Below are positions 1 through 11,984 of a DNA stretch of 64,000 nt, one piece after another. Numbering within the stretch: the first letter of the stretch is position 1; every line of letters starts with the position of its first letter. The notes below the pieces were generated by a model. It was not told where the DNA came from and did not search any database. It was given only the letters and a program-made list of their open reading frames with translations. Origin of the DNA: Vibrio europaeus (GTDB lineage Bacteria; Pseudomonadota; Gammaproteobacteria; Enterobacterales; Vibrionaceae). The stretch spans positions 1 to 64,000 of the forward strand of contig NZ_LUAX01000004.1 of NCBI RefSeq assembly GCF_001695575.1, given 5' to 3'. Both the position numbers and the translations under genes were made by a program.

Positions 1-166
1 TAGGTACCAACACACATTCAAGTGTTCTTGGAAACACCACAATTCGTTGTGATGTTTAATATTTGAGTCCGGCAAAATCGTGCCTGCGCATGTATAAAAA
101 TGCAGGCAACTTTGGTTGTTTAAACAACAAACTCAAGATTTCATCTGAAACTCTTTGGGGTTGTAT
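1..166 (+). other. 16S-23S internal transcribed spacer, 3' part
   Basis: This stretch precedes the 23S gene and reads as the tail of the rRNA operon spacer. I found no complete tRNA cloverleaf in it, so any spacer tRNA lies before the window. Bases about 151-173 are complementary to about 3049-3072 just after the 23S 3' end, which forms the long stem usually cut by RNase III to release pre-23S rRNA. The 16S gene is outside the window. Confidence 0.8.
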
Positions 167-3056
<2,890 letters not shown>

Positions 3057-3143
3057 ACAACACCCAAAGGGTTTTGATGGACTCAAAGCAAGAACAGATT
3101 GAATGTGTAGAGAACACAATAACAGCTTTCCGAATTAAGAATT
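3057..3143 (+). other. 23S-5S intergenic spacer
   Basis: Short transcribed spacer between 23S and 5S rRNA. Its first bases complete the 23S processing stem with positions about 151-166. No tRNA is present. Confidence 0.75.
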
Positions 3144-3263
3144 TGCTTGGCGACCATAGCGATTTGGACCCACCTGATTTCCATGCCGAACTCAGAAGTG
3201 AAACGAATTAGCGCCGATGGTAGTGTGGGGTTTCCCCATGTGAGAGTAGGACATCGCCAGGCT
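3144..3263 (+). rRNA. rrf: 5S ribosomal RNA
   Basis: About 120 nt starting TGCTTGGCGACCATAGCG and ending ACATCGCCAGGC; the two ends pair as helix I. The internal CCGAACTCAGAAGTGAAACG and GATGGTAGTGTGGGG segments are diagnostic of bacterial 5S rRNA. It follows the 23S gene at the normal distance in the operon. Exact ends are inferred from helix I pairing. Confidence 0.96.
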
Positions 3264-3271
3264 TATTTTAT

Positions 3272-3325
3272 GTTTTCAGATTTTGCCCTTTTTTGTAAAG
3301 GAAGGTCTGAAGGCAAAACTAAAAC
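3272..3325 (+). other. Imperfect stem-loop between 5S and tRNA-Ser
   Basis: GTTTTCAGATTTTGCC at 3272-3287 pairs, with two bulged bases, to GGCAAAACTAAAAC at 3312-3325, leaving a loop of about 24 nt. It lies between the 5S rRNA and the tRNA. No uridine run follows it, so it looks more like a processing structure than a terminator. Function is unknown. Confidence 0.4.
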
Positions 3326-3366
3326 ATAGCATTATTAAGTAAGACTAAGTTTTAGGAACAATTTGT

Positions 3367-3457
3367 GGAGAGATGGCTGAGTGGTTGAAAGCACCGGTCT
3401 TGAAAACCGGCATACGTTAATAGCGTATCTAGGGTTCAAATCCCTATCTCTCCGCCA
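3367..3457 (+). tRNA. serT: tRNA-Ser (anticodon UGA)
   Basis: A 91-nt class II tRNA. The acceptor stem GGAGAGA pairs with TCTCTCC, followed by discriminator G and an encoded CCA at 3455-3457. The anticodon stem CCGGT/ACCGG (3394-3398 and 3406-3410) closes a seven-base loop with TGA at 3401-3403, reading UCA-type serine codons. A long variable arm (near 3411-3429) and the GGTTCAAATCC T-loop fit tRNA-Ser. It starts about 100 bp after 5S rRNA with no terminator between, so it is probably cotranscribed with the rRNA operon. The symbol follows E. coli usage for this isoacceptor. Confidence 0.96.
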
Positions 3458-3464
3458 CTATTTA

Positions 3465-3493
3465 AACCCCAGCAGAAATGCTGGGGTTTTTTC
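3465..3493 (+). terminator. Terminator after tRNA-Ser (end of rRNA operon)
   Basis: AACCCCAGC and GCTGGGGTT form a perfect 9-bp stem with a six-base loop, followed by a T-run. It lies just after the CCA end of tRNA-Ser and just before the 3' end of the opposing gene at 3517. Confidence 0.92.
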
Positions 3494-3516
3494 GTTCTTG
3501 CTGTATTAGTTTGATA

Positions 3517-4218
3517 TTACTGAGTTTCGCATACCGAACTGTTTCTTAAAGCGGAATTGAAGTGAGAAATAATAGCTTCAGCTAATGGGTGTTCACGACT
3601 TACAGCGATATGTAGGGGAACTCTCTTTACCGCTAGATCTGATACGTAAAAGTCTTTTTGCTTGAGCCCCATCGTTTTTAAATTCCAAGAGAAGACAGCC
3701 TCATCCATCAAGATGGCATCCGCTCTTTGTTTAGTTAAATACAGAATGTTCTCTTTGACATCTTTCGCCGCAAGAATATTCAGCCCTGCCTTAGACTTCA
3801 ATGCCTCCCCATAAGCGTACCCAGAGACTAAACCTAGTCTGATCTCGCTAAGGCTCTGAGCGCCTTGGTACTTAATAGGCGCCGACTTCGGGCTTATTAA
3901 TTTAATTTGATTGATGTAATAGGGATGGCTAAATAGAAAGTCTTGCTCTCTTTCCGGTGTTTTCCACACTCCCAGTAAGACGTCTGATTTTGCTTCTAGC
4001 GTTGACTTATAAGCTCTCTTCCAGGGTAGAAAATGCGTTTCTAGTGCATATCCCGCAAGGCATAGTGTGTCTTTGACTATCTGATGGGCATAGCCAAGAG
4101 GTTGAGACGGAGCATTAAAATACGGCGGCCACTCGTCTTGAACACCAGTCAGAGGTTTCAATGCATAGCTGTGAACCGAAAAGATGAAACACAGTACAAT
4201 GAAGGCATACTTTGCCAC
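3517..4218 (-). CDS. Periplasmic solute-binding protein, family 3-like
   Basis: A 233-residue protein of the SBP_bac_3 (amino-acid ABC binding protein) fold, probably periplasmic. Residues 1-19 are a signal peptide with a short hydrophobic core ending SYA. The mature part opens with a D-WPPYF segment and then GYAHQIVKDTL, typical of the first lobe; LFSHPYYINQIKLI and RLGLVSGYAYGEAL mark the hinge and second lobe. The start is GTG at 4218 with AAGGAAG just upstream. No ABC permease or ATPase is adjacent, so it may be an orphan sensor or scavenger. It lies 126 bp downstream of a c-di-GMP enzyme on the same strand, a possible partner. The ligand cannot be told from sequence. Confidence 0.75.
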   Translation of the reverse strand: MAKYAFIVLCFIFSVHSYALKPLTGVQDEWPPYFNAPSQPLGYAHQIVKDTLCLAGYALETHFLPWKRAYKSTLEAKSDVLLGVWKTPEREQDFLFSHPYYINQIKLISPKSAPIKYQGAQSLSEIRLGLVSGYAYGEALKSKAGLNILAAKDVKENILYLTKQRADAILMDEAVFSWNLKTMGLKQKDFYVSDLAVKRVPLHIAVSREHPLAEAIISHFNSALRNSSVCETQ

Positions 4219-4344
4219 TTCAAGCTTCCTTGCTTACCATAAGTTGTTCTTTTCATCTTAGGAGGAAGGTAATCAAGAAACCGTGACTTGCTCAAAAGAT
4301 ATGATTATCAATACAACTTGGAGCGTTGCTTATAAAGAAGGGCT

Positions 4345-6885
4345 TTATTTTATGTTAACTAGATTGCTTGGCCATTCTTCATAAGGAACAGGCCTGCTGT
4401 ATAAGAAACCTTGGCCAAGTGGACAGTTGAGCTTTGATAACAACTTGGCCTGTTCATCCGTTTCAATACCTTCTGCAATAAGCGATACCTTCATTCCTTT
4501 CGTCATATTGACAATCGCAGCGACAATCGAGGTATCAAGCTCTTCAGGATTAAGGTTATTAACGAACGTGCGATCAATTTTGAGGCAGTTAAAGGGCAGC
4601 TTATGCAAGTAGGCAAGCGAGCTGTAACCAGTGCCAAAGTCATCGATCGCGATATGAACACCAAGATCGCGTATTGCTTGCATGTTCTGAATCGTGACGG
4701 GATCGTTGTCAACGATTCGTGATTCAGTAATTTCCAAGGTCAGATTGTTAGCGCTCAATGTCGACTGAGCGAGAACCTTTTGCAACGTTGAAATGAAGTC
4801 TGGTTGAGATAATTGATTTACTGATAGGTTGACGTGTATATGGAACGATGCGTCCCATTTGCCCTCTTTCATCCCTTGAACAGTGTCGTTACAGGCTTGA
4901 AGCAGTATCTGTTCGCCAATTGCGCCAATCAGCCCACTTTCTTCTGCGATAGGAATGAAGTCCATTGGCGATACCAAACCAGCAGAGGGAGAGAGCCAAC
5001 GTGCTAAGGCCTCCGCACCGACGACTTCTCCAGTCTTAAGGTCAACAAGGGGTTGATAGAAAGGAACAAACTCATTGTGCTCCAATGCATCTTTAATTTT
5101 GACCTGCATTAGCGTGCGGTTACGAGAAATATCTGCCATTTCAGGGCGATAGTGGCTAATACTCGTCATATCTTGTTTCGCATTACTTAGTGCGATACTG
5201 CCGTTTCTTAGCCACAGAGTCATGTTTTCATCCGGGCCATTTTCAACAATACCGATTGATACACTGACAACAACACTTTCTTGCTCCATGACAAAAGGAG
5301 ACGCGAATGTTTTTAGAATTCGATTTGCGGTTTGAAGGGAGCTCTCACCATTTTGTTGTTCGGGTATATAAATGGCGAACTCATCTCCGCCAATTCGTGC
5401 TAAGTAATGCTCACCAGTGAATACTGATTTGAGACGTCGTGAAATAGTAATCAGCAGTTGATCACCTTGATAATGACCTAGGCTGTCATTGATATCTCTA
5501 AATTTATTGATACCAACCAGCATCAGTGTGCCATTTAGAGCAGGCAGTTTGTCACAGGTATCTATTAAACCTTCTCGACTATAAAGTTTGGTTAAAGAGT
5601 CGTAGAGAAGCTGAGAGCGAAGCGCTCTGAACGAAGCTTTAAGGTTATTTGCCATCTCATTAAAGGCGTAAACCAGCATGGTTGTTTCGTAAATACTCCC
5701 GGGTTTTGGCATATGACTATCCCAATCCCCTTTCGCTAAACGCTTAGCTGCTGCCGCTGTCGATGTGATGGGCGCGACAATACGGTTGAAAGCGACCAGA
5801 CCTAAACCTATGCCGATAAAACTAGCAATGACACCAATAATCCAGCTATTTCTTTGGCTTTCAGGAAGTTTACCCAATAAGTGATTTTCTGAAATGGCGA
5901 CGCCGATATACCACTTCAATCCATGTTCGTCTGTGTAAGGGGTAAAATGATTGAAGTAGCGCTCACCTTCAATATCAAGCGTGTACCTTTGAGTCTCGCT
6001 TTTCTGATGCAGCTTGTGAGATGAGAAATAGTCAGCGTTAGCTTTGACGATAGGATCTGAGCTTTCGGTCGCAAGCAGCCGTTCACCTTTCTTACTTTGT
6101 GGTGTGCCCCAAGAGACAATCCGCCCACTGGTCGACTGGGCGACAACACGATTCTTATCGTCGACGATGTAGAGCACGGCATTGGTTTTTTGTTGTTGAG
6201 CTTTTAGAAAGGTATTGAAGGTATCGATTTTGATGTCCGTTACGACAACACCTTGAAAAACTTGGTCGTAAAAAACCGGAGTTAATGCCGAGAGAGTGAT
6301 TTCTTGTCGCTCATCTGCGTTGGCATATATCGACGACCACATCGGCACTAGACTTTTGGCAACAGGTGCATACCAAGGACGAATCCGTGGATCGTAACCT
6401 TCAAATACTGAGCGAATATCTTCACTGATCACCTGTCCGCGGTAAATAACCAGCTTTCCGTCAGTGCGATCGTCTTGCACCATTAGGGTATAACCTTTAT
6501 TCGGCTCCTTGCGAAAGCCGATATACTCAGCTCTTTCTCCACCAAAACCAATCACATCAAGTTGTGGGAAATTGTTGTAAAGACTGCGAAATGAGGTAAG
6601 CAAATACTGCTCAATATCTGTAGTGTCACCCGGAGTATAGAGTCGATTAAAACCTATGGAGTGGCTCAAAGCTAAACTTGCTTGAAAGGGTTCGTCTAGA
6701 AAGCTGTGAAGTTCGAGGTTAACGTTGTCGGTCAGGGCAGTGAGTTGCTTGTCACTGATATCAACCACCATCTCTTCGTAACTATTTTTTTGAACAGTGA
6801 CGATCACGCCTATGGTGAAGATAAAAATCATCACAAACGGTAGTACTACGGCGGTTCTAAGAGTGATTTGAGTGGTCGCTGACAT
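4345..6885 (-). CDS. dCache-HAMP-GGDEF-EAL c-di-GMP enzyme
   Basis: An 846-residue inner-membrane signalling protein. A transmembrane helix at about 12-30 and another at about 350-370 bracket a large periplasmic dCache-type sensor (contains YDPRIRPWY, typical of the family). HAMP follows, with NEMANNLKASF, then GGDEF and EAL domains. The diguanylate cyclase motif is intact as RIGGDEFAIYIP (GGDEF at 499-503). The phosphodiesterase motif EAL is at 625-627 in AEALARW, and LEITES, DDFGTGYSS and AEGIET are all kept. Both activities are therefore possible and the dominant one cannot be predicted. It is upstream of the solute-binding gene at 3517-4218 on the same strand, which may feed ligand information to it. 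Confidence 0.88.
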   Translation of the reverse strand: MSATTQITLRTAVVLPFVMIFIFTIGVIVTVQKNSYEEMVVDISDKQLTALTDNVNLELHSFLDEPFQASLALSHSIGFNRLYTPGDTTDIEQYLLTSFRSLYNNFPQLDVIGFGGERAEYIGFRKEPNKGYTLMVQDDRTDGKLVIYRGQVISEDIRSVFEGYDPRIRPWYAPVAKSLVPMWSSIYANADERQEITLSALTPVFYDQVFQGVVVTDIKIDTFNTFLKAQQQKTNAVLYIVDDKNRVVAQSTSGRIVSWGTPQSKKGERLLATESSDPIVKANADYFSSHKLHQKSETQRYTLDIEGERYFNHFTPYTDEHGLKWYIGVAISENHLLGKLPESQRNSWIIGVIASFIGIGLGLVAFNRIVAPITSTAAAAKRLAKGDWDSHMPKPGSIYETTMLVYAFNEMANNLKASFRALRSQLLYDSLTKLYSREGLIDTCDKLPALNGTLMLVGINKFRDINDSLGHYQGDQLLITISRRLKSVFTGEHYLARIGGDEFAIYIPEQQNGESSLQTANRILKTFASPFVMEQESVVVSVSIGIVENGPDENMTLWLRNGSIALSNAKQDMTSISHYRPEMADISRNRTLMQVKIKDALEHNEFVPFYQPLVDLKTGEVVGAEALARWLSPSAGLVSPMDFIPIAEESGLIGAIGEQILLQACNDTVQGMKEGKWDASFHIHVNLSVNQLSQPDFISTLQKVLAQSTLSANNLTLEITESRIVDNDPVTIQNMQAIRDLGVHIAIDDFGTGYSSLAYLHKLPFNCLKIDRTFVNNLNPEELDTSIVAAIVNMTKGMKVSLIAEGIETDEQAKLLSKLNCPLGQGFLYSRPVPYEEWPSNLVNIK

Positions 6886-7052
6886 CCGTGTTCTTCTGCT
6901 GATACAGTACTCTGAATTTATTATTGTATTAAATGCGAGCGAGTATATTGATTAAAAAGTAGGTGATTTATCCTTATTATTCAAGCTAATGAGTTTAGCT
7001 GTGATGATTAAATCACCTCTATTTCAATCAAGTTGTGACGTTTGTTCCAGTG

Positions 7053-8456
7053 TTAATAGAGCTCCTTGAGCTTACGTGTCAGTGTATTTCGTCCCCAACC
7101 TAATACTTTTGCTGCATCTTGCTTATGCCCGTTGGTATGCTCCAACGCCGCTTCCAAAAGTATACGTTCAAATTCAGGAAGTGCATAAGAAAGTAGCTCC
7201 GTATCGCCTTGTGAGAGAGAACTTTTTGCCCATGTCGCGAGTTGTTGCTGCCAAGAACCTGAAGTGGAAACATCGTTGTGTGCCTTTTCTTCAAGCAGCT
7301 CTGTGGGAAGATCGGCAGGTAAAACTTCAGTACCGCTCGCCATGACAGTTAACCAGCGGCAGATGTTTTCGAGCTGACGTACGTTGCCTGGCCAATCTAA
7401 GCGATTGAGTGTTTCAACTGTGCTTGGATGCAGTGTTTTTACATCGACGCCAAGCTCTTCTGCGGCAAGAGCGAGGAAATGTAGTGTGAGCTTTTCAATA
7501 TCTTGTTTGCGCTCTCTTAAGGATGGGATCTGGATGCGAATAACATTGAGGCGGTGAAACAAATCTTCACGGAAATCGCCTTTATGCACTAGCTTTTCAA
7601 GATTCTGGTGGGTAGCTGCGACAATTCTTACATCCACTTTAATTGGCGAGTGGCCGCCAACACGATAAAACTGCCCATCAGCGAGTACACGCAGCAATCG
7701 CGTTTGGATATCGAGCGGCATGTCACCAATCTCATCCAAGAACAGAGTACCGCCATTGGCTTGCTCAAAACGGCCTTGGCGAACGCTATTCGCGCCAGTA
7801 AATGCCCCTTTTTCATGACCAAACAACTCAGACTCGATTAAGTCTTTTGGTATTGCGGCCATATTCAAGGCGATAAAAGGTTTGCTGGCTCTTGGGCTGT
7901 GACGATGAAGGGCGTGAGCAACCAATTCTTTCCCGGTACCTGATTCACCATTGATAAGCACAGAGATAGACGAACGCGACAAACGACCGATAGCACGAAA
8001 CACTTCTTGCATGGCGGGCGCTTCACCAATGATTTCTGGTGGTGTGTAGTTATCGTCAGCAAGAGAGGCCTGTTCTTGTTTTTGTTCTTGGCTATGGGTA
8101 ATGGCGCGCTCAACTAAAGTCAGCGTTTCATCAACATCAAATGGCTTAGGCAAATACTCAAATGCCCCTTTCTGATAAGCATTTACGGCTGCATCGAGAT
8201 CGGAGTGGGCAGTCATAATGATGACGGGTAATTCAGGCGAGCGTTCATGGACTTGCTTAAGGAGCTCAATGCCGTCAATACCAGGCATGCGTATGTCGGA
8301 AACAAGCACATCAGGTGTTTCACGTTCAAGCGCCATCAGCACGCTCTCTGCATCAGCAAAGGTTTCACACTTGATATTGGCAGATGATAGGGTCTTCTCC
8401 ATGACCCAGCGAATGGAGCTGTCGTCATCGACTACCCAAACATATCCTTTACTCAT
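7053..8456 (-). CDS. glnG: Nitrogen regulator NR(I), GlnG/NtrC
   Basis: Sigma-54-dependent response regulator of nitrogen assimilation, 467 residues. The receiver domain has the phospho-acceptor Asp54 in SDIRMPG. The AAA+ domain has Walker A GESGTGKE, the sigma-54 contact loop GAFTGA, and a Walker B region ending FLDEIGD. The C-terminal Fis-type helix-turn-helix is [20 protein letters not shown]. The open frame continues upstream to 8546, but ATG at 8456 is preceded by AAGGAA and gives the family's usual length and [11 protein letters not shown] start. It follows glnL by 34 bp and is probably cotranscribed with it. It likely binds the sites at 9573-9589 and 11968-11984. Confidence 0.97.
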   Translation of the reverse strand: MSKGYVWVVDDDSSIRWVMEKTLSSANIKCETFADAESVLMALERETPDVLVSDIRMPGIDGIELLKQVHERSPELPVIIMTAHSDLDAAVNAYQKGAFEYLPKPFDVDETLTLVERAITHSQEQKQEQASLADDNYTPPEIIGEAPAMQEVFRAIGRLSRSSISVLINGESGTGKELVAHALHRHSPRASKPFIALNMAAIPKDLIESELFGHEKGAFTGANSVRQGRFEQANGGTLFLDEIGDMPLDIQTRLLRVLADGQFYRVGGHSPIKVDVRIVAATHQNLEKLVHKGDFREDLFHRLNVIRIQIPSLRERKQDIEKLTLHFLALAAEELGVDVKTLHPSTVETLNRLDWPGNVRQLENICRWLTVMASGTEVLPADLPTELLEEKAHNDVSTSGSWQQQLATWAKSSLSQGDTELLSYALPEFERILLEAALEHTNGHKQDAAKVLGWGRNTLTRKLKELY

Positions 8457-8490
8457 ATTGTTTTCCTTACAGCAATGCCACGAATGTTGT

Positions 8491-9537
8491 TTAAATAGGT
8501 AAATAAATCGTAAATGTTGTTCTACCTGGCCAACTCTCCACATCAATTTTACCTTGATGTTGGTCGATCAGATTTTGTGCAATCGAAAGCCCAAGTCCTG
8601 TCCCACCCTCGCGGCCACTGACCATTGGGTAAAATAGCGTGTCTTGTAAGTCGGCTGGAATACCTGGTCCATTGTCGATAATCTCGATCCGGGCAGCTAA
8701 CTTGCATCTCTGGCCATGTATATTGGCTTGGTGCACCGTTCTGGTGCGAACGGTAATTTGGCTATTCGATTGGTTTTTTAGTATGTGCCCAGCATTACTA
8801 ACAATGTTAAGCAGTGCTTGTTCTATCTGATCCGCATCCATTAAGATTTCTGGCAAGCTTGGGTCATAGTCTCGTTCAATCGTGACACTTTGGTTGACTT
8901 CAAGATCGACAAGTTGGCGAACTTTTTCCAAAATCAGATGCAGATTCTCTGGTTGTTTCTTACCGGGTTTTTGCGGGCCCAACAATCTGTCGACTAAAGC
9001 GCGAAGTCGGTCTGCTTGCTCAATAATGATCTGGGTATATTCCGCTAAGCTTGGGTCTGGCAAGGTTCGCTCAAGTAGTTGTGCTGCTCCTCTCAGCCCT
9101 CCTAGAGGATTCTTTATTTCATGAGCTAATCCGCGCACCAGAAGCTTAGCTGCTTGTTGCTGCGCATGCTGATTGAGCTCTTGAGATAAACGACGCTGTT
9201 GGCCAATCTTTCTCATCTCTACTAGTAGCATTAACTCTTTTTTCCATGAGATAGGGCTAACGGTGACTTCTAACATTAGAGGCTTACCGTCAACCACGAA
9301 AGTTACGTCACTATCTGTGATGCTTTGACCGCTTTGCAGCGGCTGAGAGAGCAATGCCAGATCCATTGAGGCGTGCTGAATTAAGTGAGAAAGAGGGTGG
9401 TCGACAATTCGCTTAGCGCTCTGGGAAAAAAGCTGCTCTGCGGCTGGGTTGGCGTATTTGACTAACAGCGATTCGTTCATGATCAAAATCGCCGTGACTT
9501 GATGATTTAAAATAATGTCGTTGAGTTCGCTATCCAC
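8491..9537 (-). CDS. glnL: Nitrogen sensor kinase NR(II), GlnL/NtrB
   Basis: Cytoplasmic histidine kinase/phosphatase that controls GlnG in response to PII, 348 residues. An N-terminal PAS domain (about 10-110) is followed by the dimerisation helix with phospho-accepting His139 in GLAHEIKNPLGG, matching the E. coli position. The ATPase part shows the N box ALLNIVSNAGH, the G1 box IIDNGPGIP and the G2 box GGTGLGLSIAQ. It has no membrane segments, as expected. It precedes glnG on the same strand, and an NtrC-like site lies 36 bp before the start codon, suggesting its own nitrogen-controlled promoter as in enteric bacteria. Confidence 0.97.
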   Translation of the reverse strand: MDSELNDIILNHQVTAILIMNESLLVKYANPAAEQLFSQSAKRIVDHPLSHLIQHASMDLALLSQPLQSGQSITDSDVTFVVDGKPLMLEVTVSPISWKKELMLLVEMRKIGQQRRLSQELNQHAQQQAAKLLVRGLAHEIKNPLGGLRGAAQLLERTLPDPSLAEYTQIIIEQADRLRALVDRLLGPQKPGKKQPENLHLILEKVRQLVDLEVNQSVTIERDYDPSLPEILMDADQIEQALLNIVSNAGHILKNQSNSQITVRTRTVHQANIHGQRCKLAARIEIIDNGPGIPADLQDTLFYPMVSGREGGTGLGLSIAQNLIDQHQGKIDVESWPGRTTFTIYLPI

Positions 9538-9572
9538 TGCTTTTGCCCCATCCTTGAACTTGAATTGTGCAA

Positions 9573-9589
9573 TGCACCAATATGGTGCG
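9573..9589 (-). promoter_or_regulatory. NtrC-type operator before glnL
   Basis: TGCACC-AATAT-GGTGCG fits the NtrC consensus TGCACY-N5-GGTGCA at all but the last base. It lies 36-52 bp upstream of the glnL start codon. In E. coli a similar site overlaps and represses the glnL promoter; autoregulation of glnLG is the likely role here. Confidence 0.75.
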
Positions 9590-9649
9590 TTAAGTGATTC
9601 AAGTATGGCGCATTGAATGTGAGAACTGAAGTGAAAACAGGTGAAAGTC

Positions 9650-10222
9650 CTAGGAATTAGGGCTTGGTTTCACTGATTTGATGGTTGCTCGCAGTAAATG
9701 CACCGTAATAGGTTGAGACGATGCAATAAGCTTGCCGTCTCTAAATGCCTGAATGCTCAATGAGTGTTGGCCTCGTTCGAAGCTTTCTAACTGCCAATTA
9801 GGCTGAGTTTTAAGGGCACCATAACTAACCCCGTTGACAATAAGTTGTAGTTGCTCATTAGGGGCAAGCTTACGGTTGAGCGTCGCTTTAACCTGCAGCG
9901 AGCCGTTATTGCTTCTTACCGCTGAGTCTGGCTCCGGCGCGGTGATGTTTATTTCCAGTGGTGTCGTCACAGCGGGTGGGGAAGAGGAAGCGTGCTGTTG
10001 CTCAATATCCTGCTGATAAGGAGTTAAAGTCTCTCCTTCTTGATGTGAAGGAGCAGTCAGTGGTTCATGCTGAGGCAAGGTAATCGCACTGGCCGTGTTT
10101 TCGGACTGTGAGTCACTGAAATGACGAGTACCATCGTCATCAACCCAGGTATATACAGTTTGAGCTGTTGTTATGGCAGTGAAGAGTAGAGCAGTTGTGA
10201 GAGCGAGTTGAAGTGTGCGCAT
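9650..10222 (-). CDS. DUF4124-domain secreted protein in the gln cluster
   Basis: A 190-residue protein with a signal peptide (about 1-19, ending TTA) and an N-terminal DUF4124 motif, YTWVDDDGTRHFSD, at about 23-36. A Ser/Pro/Gln-rich linker follows, then a C-terminal beta-rich region (about 95-180; LQVKATLNRKLAPNEQL) that looks like an Ig-like domain. The start at 10222 is chosen because AGGAAC precedes it at good spacing; the frame runs to 10240. It sits between glnA and glnL, separated from glnA by a terminator and from glnL by an NtrC site. DUF4124 has no assigned function, so a nitrogen link rests only on position. Confidence 0.8.
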   Translation of the reverse strand: MRTLQLALTTALLFTAITTAQTVYTWVDDDGTRHFSDSQSENTASAITLPQHEPLTAPSHQEGETLTPYQQDIEQQHASSSPPAVTTPLEINITAPEPDSAVRSNNGSLQVKATLNRKLAPNEQLQLIVNGVSYGALKTQPNWQLESFERGQHSLSIQAFRDGKLIASSQPITVHLLRATIKSVKPSPNS

Positions 10223-10278
10223 AACCGTTCCTGATTGCATGTCACAGTCATGGTATCAGGCGCATCAAATACCATAGA

Positions 10279-10309
10279 AACAAAAAGGCTCACCTGCGAG
10301 GTGAGCCTT
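10279..10309 (-). terminator. glnA terminator
   Basis: AAGGCTCACCT and AGGTGAGCCTT form a perfect 11-bp stem around a 3-nt loop, followed on the minus strand by TTTTTG. It separates glnA from the DUF4124 and glnLG genes, so these need their own promoter or read-through. Confidence 0.93.
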
Positions 10310-10350
10310 AGTTTTATGTAACCCGACGCGCTAGCGCGTACTAAAGTTGA

Positions 10351-11760
10351 TTATACAGAGTAGTACAATTCGAACTCTAGTGGGTGAGTTGTCATGTTTA
10401 CTTTCTCTACATCTTGAGACTTAAGATCGATGTAAGAGTCGATGAAGTCGTCAGAGAATACGCCGCCAGCTGTTAGGAACTCACGGTCAGCGTCTAGACA
10501 CTCTAGTGCTTCTTTTAGTGAGTAAGCAACAGTTGGGATCTCAGCTGCTTCTTCTGCTGGTAGATCGTAAAGGTCTTTATCCATCGCTTCACCTGGGTGG
10601 ATCTTGTTCTTGATACCGTCAAGACCAGCCATAAGCATTGCAGCGAAACATAGGTATGGGTTCGCAGATGGATCACCGAAGCGTAGTTCGATACGACGTG
10701 CTTTAGGGCTTGGTACCACTGGGATACGGATAGAAGCAGAGCGGTTACGCGCTGAGTAAGCAAGCATAACTGGTGCTTCGAAGCCTGGTACAAGACGCTT
10801 GTACGAGTTAGTAGAGGCGTTAGCAAATGCGTTGATTGCTTTAGCGTGCTTGATTACACCACCGATGTAGTAAAGCGCCATTTCAGATAGGCCGCCGTAC
10901 TTGTCACCAGCGAATAGGTTAACACCGTCTTTCGCTAGAGATTGGTGAACGTGCATACCGCTGCCGTTGTCACCAACGAGTGGCTTAGGCATGAATGTCG
11001 CTGTTTTACCAAATGCGTGAGCAACGTTGTGTACCACGTACTTGTAAACTTGGATTTCGTCCGCTTTCGTCGTTAGCGTGTTAAAGCGAGTTGCGATTTC
11101 GTTTTGACCCGCAGTTGCTACTTCGTGGTGGTGCGCTTCTACTACTTGGCCCATCTCTTCTAGGATTAGACACATTGCGCTACGGATGTCTTGAGAAGAA
11201 TCCACAGGCGCTACTGGGAAGTAACCACCTTTAACGCCTGGACGGTGACCTTTGTTACCGCCTTCGATGTCTGAACCTGTGTTCCAAGCTGCTTCGATGT
11301 CATCAATCTTGAAGAAAGAACCAGACATGTCAGTCGCGAACTTAACGTCGTCAAATAGGAAGAATTCTGGCTCTGGACCAACAAGTACTGTATCTGCGAT
11401 ACCAGTAGCACGTAAGTAATCTTCAGCACGCTTAGCGATTGAGCGAGGGTCACGGTCGTAGCCTTGCATTGTAGCAGGCTCAAGGATGTCACAACGAATG
11501 TTTAGCGTTGCATCTTCAGTGAACGGGTCTAGTACAGCAGATGATGCGTCAGGCATCATTACCATGTCTGATTCGTTGATGCCTTTCCAGCCAGCAACTG
11601 ATGAACCGTCAAACATTTTACCTTCTTCGAAGAAGTCTGCGTCAACTTGGTGTGCAGGGATAGATACGTGCTGCTCTTTACCTTTAGTGTCGGTAAAGCG
11701 TAGGTCAACAAACTTAACTTCGTTTTCTTGGATCAGAGATAGAACGTTTTCTACTGACAT
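10351..11760 (-). CDS. glnA: Glutamine synthetase, type I
   Basis: Makes glutamine from glutamate, ammonia and ATP as a cytoplasmic dodecamer. At 469 residues it has the length of enterobacterial GlnA. Visible signatures are [12 protein letters not shown], the metal-binding segment [11 protein letters not shown], the ATP-binding loop [17 protein letters not shown], and [21 protein letters not shown]. The adenylylation loop [10 protein letters not shown] carries the target Tyr near residue 398, so it is the GSI-beta type regulated by GlnE. GGAGG lies 9 bp before the ATG. The upstream sigma-54 promoter and NtrC site indicate control by GlnL/GlnG. Confidence 0.98.
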   Translation of the reverse strand: MSVENVLSLIQENEVKFVDLRFTDTKGKEQHVSIPAHQVDADFFEEGKMFDGSSVAGWKGINESDMVMMPDASSAVLDPFTEDATLNIRCDILEPATMQGYDRDPRSIAKRAEDYLRATGIADTVLVGPEPEFFLFDDVKFATDMSGSFFKIDDIEAAWNTGSDIEGGNKGHRPGVKGGYFPVAPVDSSQDIRSAMCLILEEMGQVVEAHHHEVATAGQNEIATRFNTLTTKADEIQVYKYVVHNVAHAFGKTATFMPKPLVGDNGSGMHVHQSLAKDGVNLFAGDKYGGLSEMALYYIGGVIKHAKAINAFANASTNSYKRLVPGFEAPVMLAYSARNRSASIRIPVVPSPKARRIELRFGDPSANPYLCFAAMLMAGLDGIKNKIHPGEAMDKDLYDLPAEEAAEIPTVAYSLKEALECLDADREFLTAGGVFSDDFIDSYIDLKSQDVEKVNMTTHPLEFELYYSV

Positions 11761-11866
11761 CTTGGATAACCTCCAGTGTTATTAAAGCGGTTTAGCTCGA
11801 TTCGGTTTATTAAATCCAGCATTGATTAATTTCGTTTCAATCGTATTAATCGATGCTATTTCTCTT

Positions 11867-11885
11867 AAAGCCAAAAGTGTGCCAA
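11867..11885 (-). promoter_or_regulatory. Sigma-54 promoter of glnA
   Basis: On the minus strand the sequence TTGGCACACTTTTGGCTTT has the -24 GG and -12 GC dinucleotides exactly 10 nt apart, and matches TGGCAC-N5-TTGCW with one mismatch. Transcription would begin near 11858, about 100 nt before the glnA start codon. It is the counterpart of E. coli glnAp2. Confidence 0.88.
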
Positions 11886-11967
11886 AAAAATTAATCCATT
11901 AATTTCAATAAATTAGCGGTTTTGGTGTTAATTTGGTGCAGCTCTTTGCACCAAAATGATCTTTGCT

Positions 11968-11984
11968 TGCACTTAAATGGTGCA
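11968..11984 (-). promoter_or_regulatory. NtrC enhancer site for glnA
   Basis: TGCACT-TAAAT-GGTGCA is a full match to TGCACY-N5-GGTGCA. It lies roughly 110-125 bp upstream of the predicted glnA start point, a typical enhancer distance. Confidence 0.85.

Noticed and set aside
7053..8546. Longer 497-codon version of glnG
   Set aside because: The extra N-terminal residues overlap the end of glnL, do not resemble NtrC, and ATG at 8456 has a proper ribosome site.
11935..11952. GGTGCA-N6-TGCACC as a canonical NtrC site
   Set aside because: The half-sites point outward relative to the consensus TGCACY-N5-GGTGCA, so it is only noted as extra half-sites.
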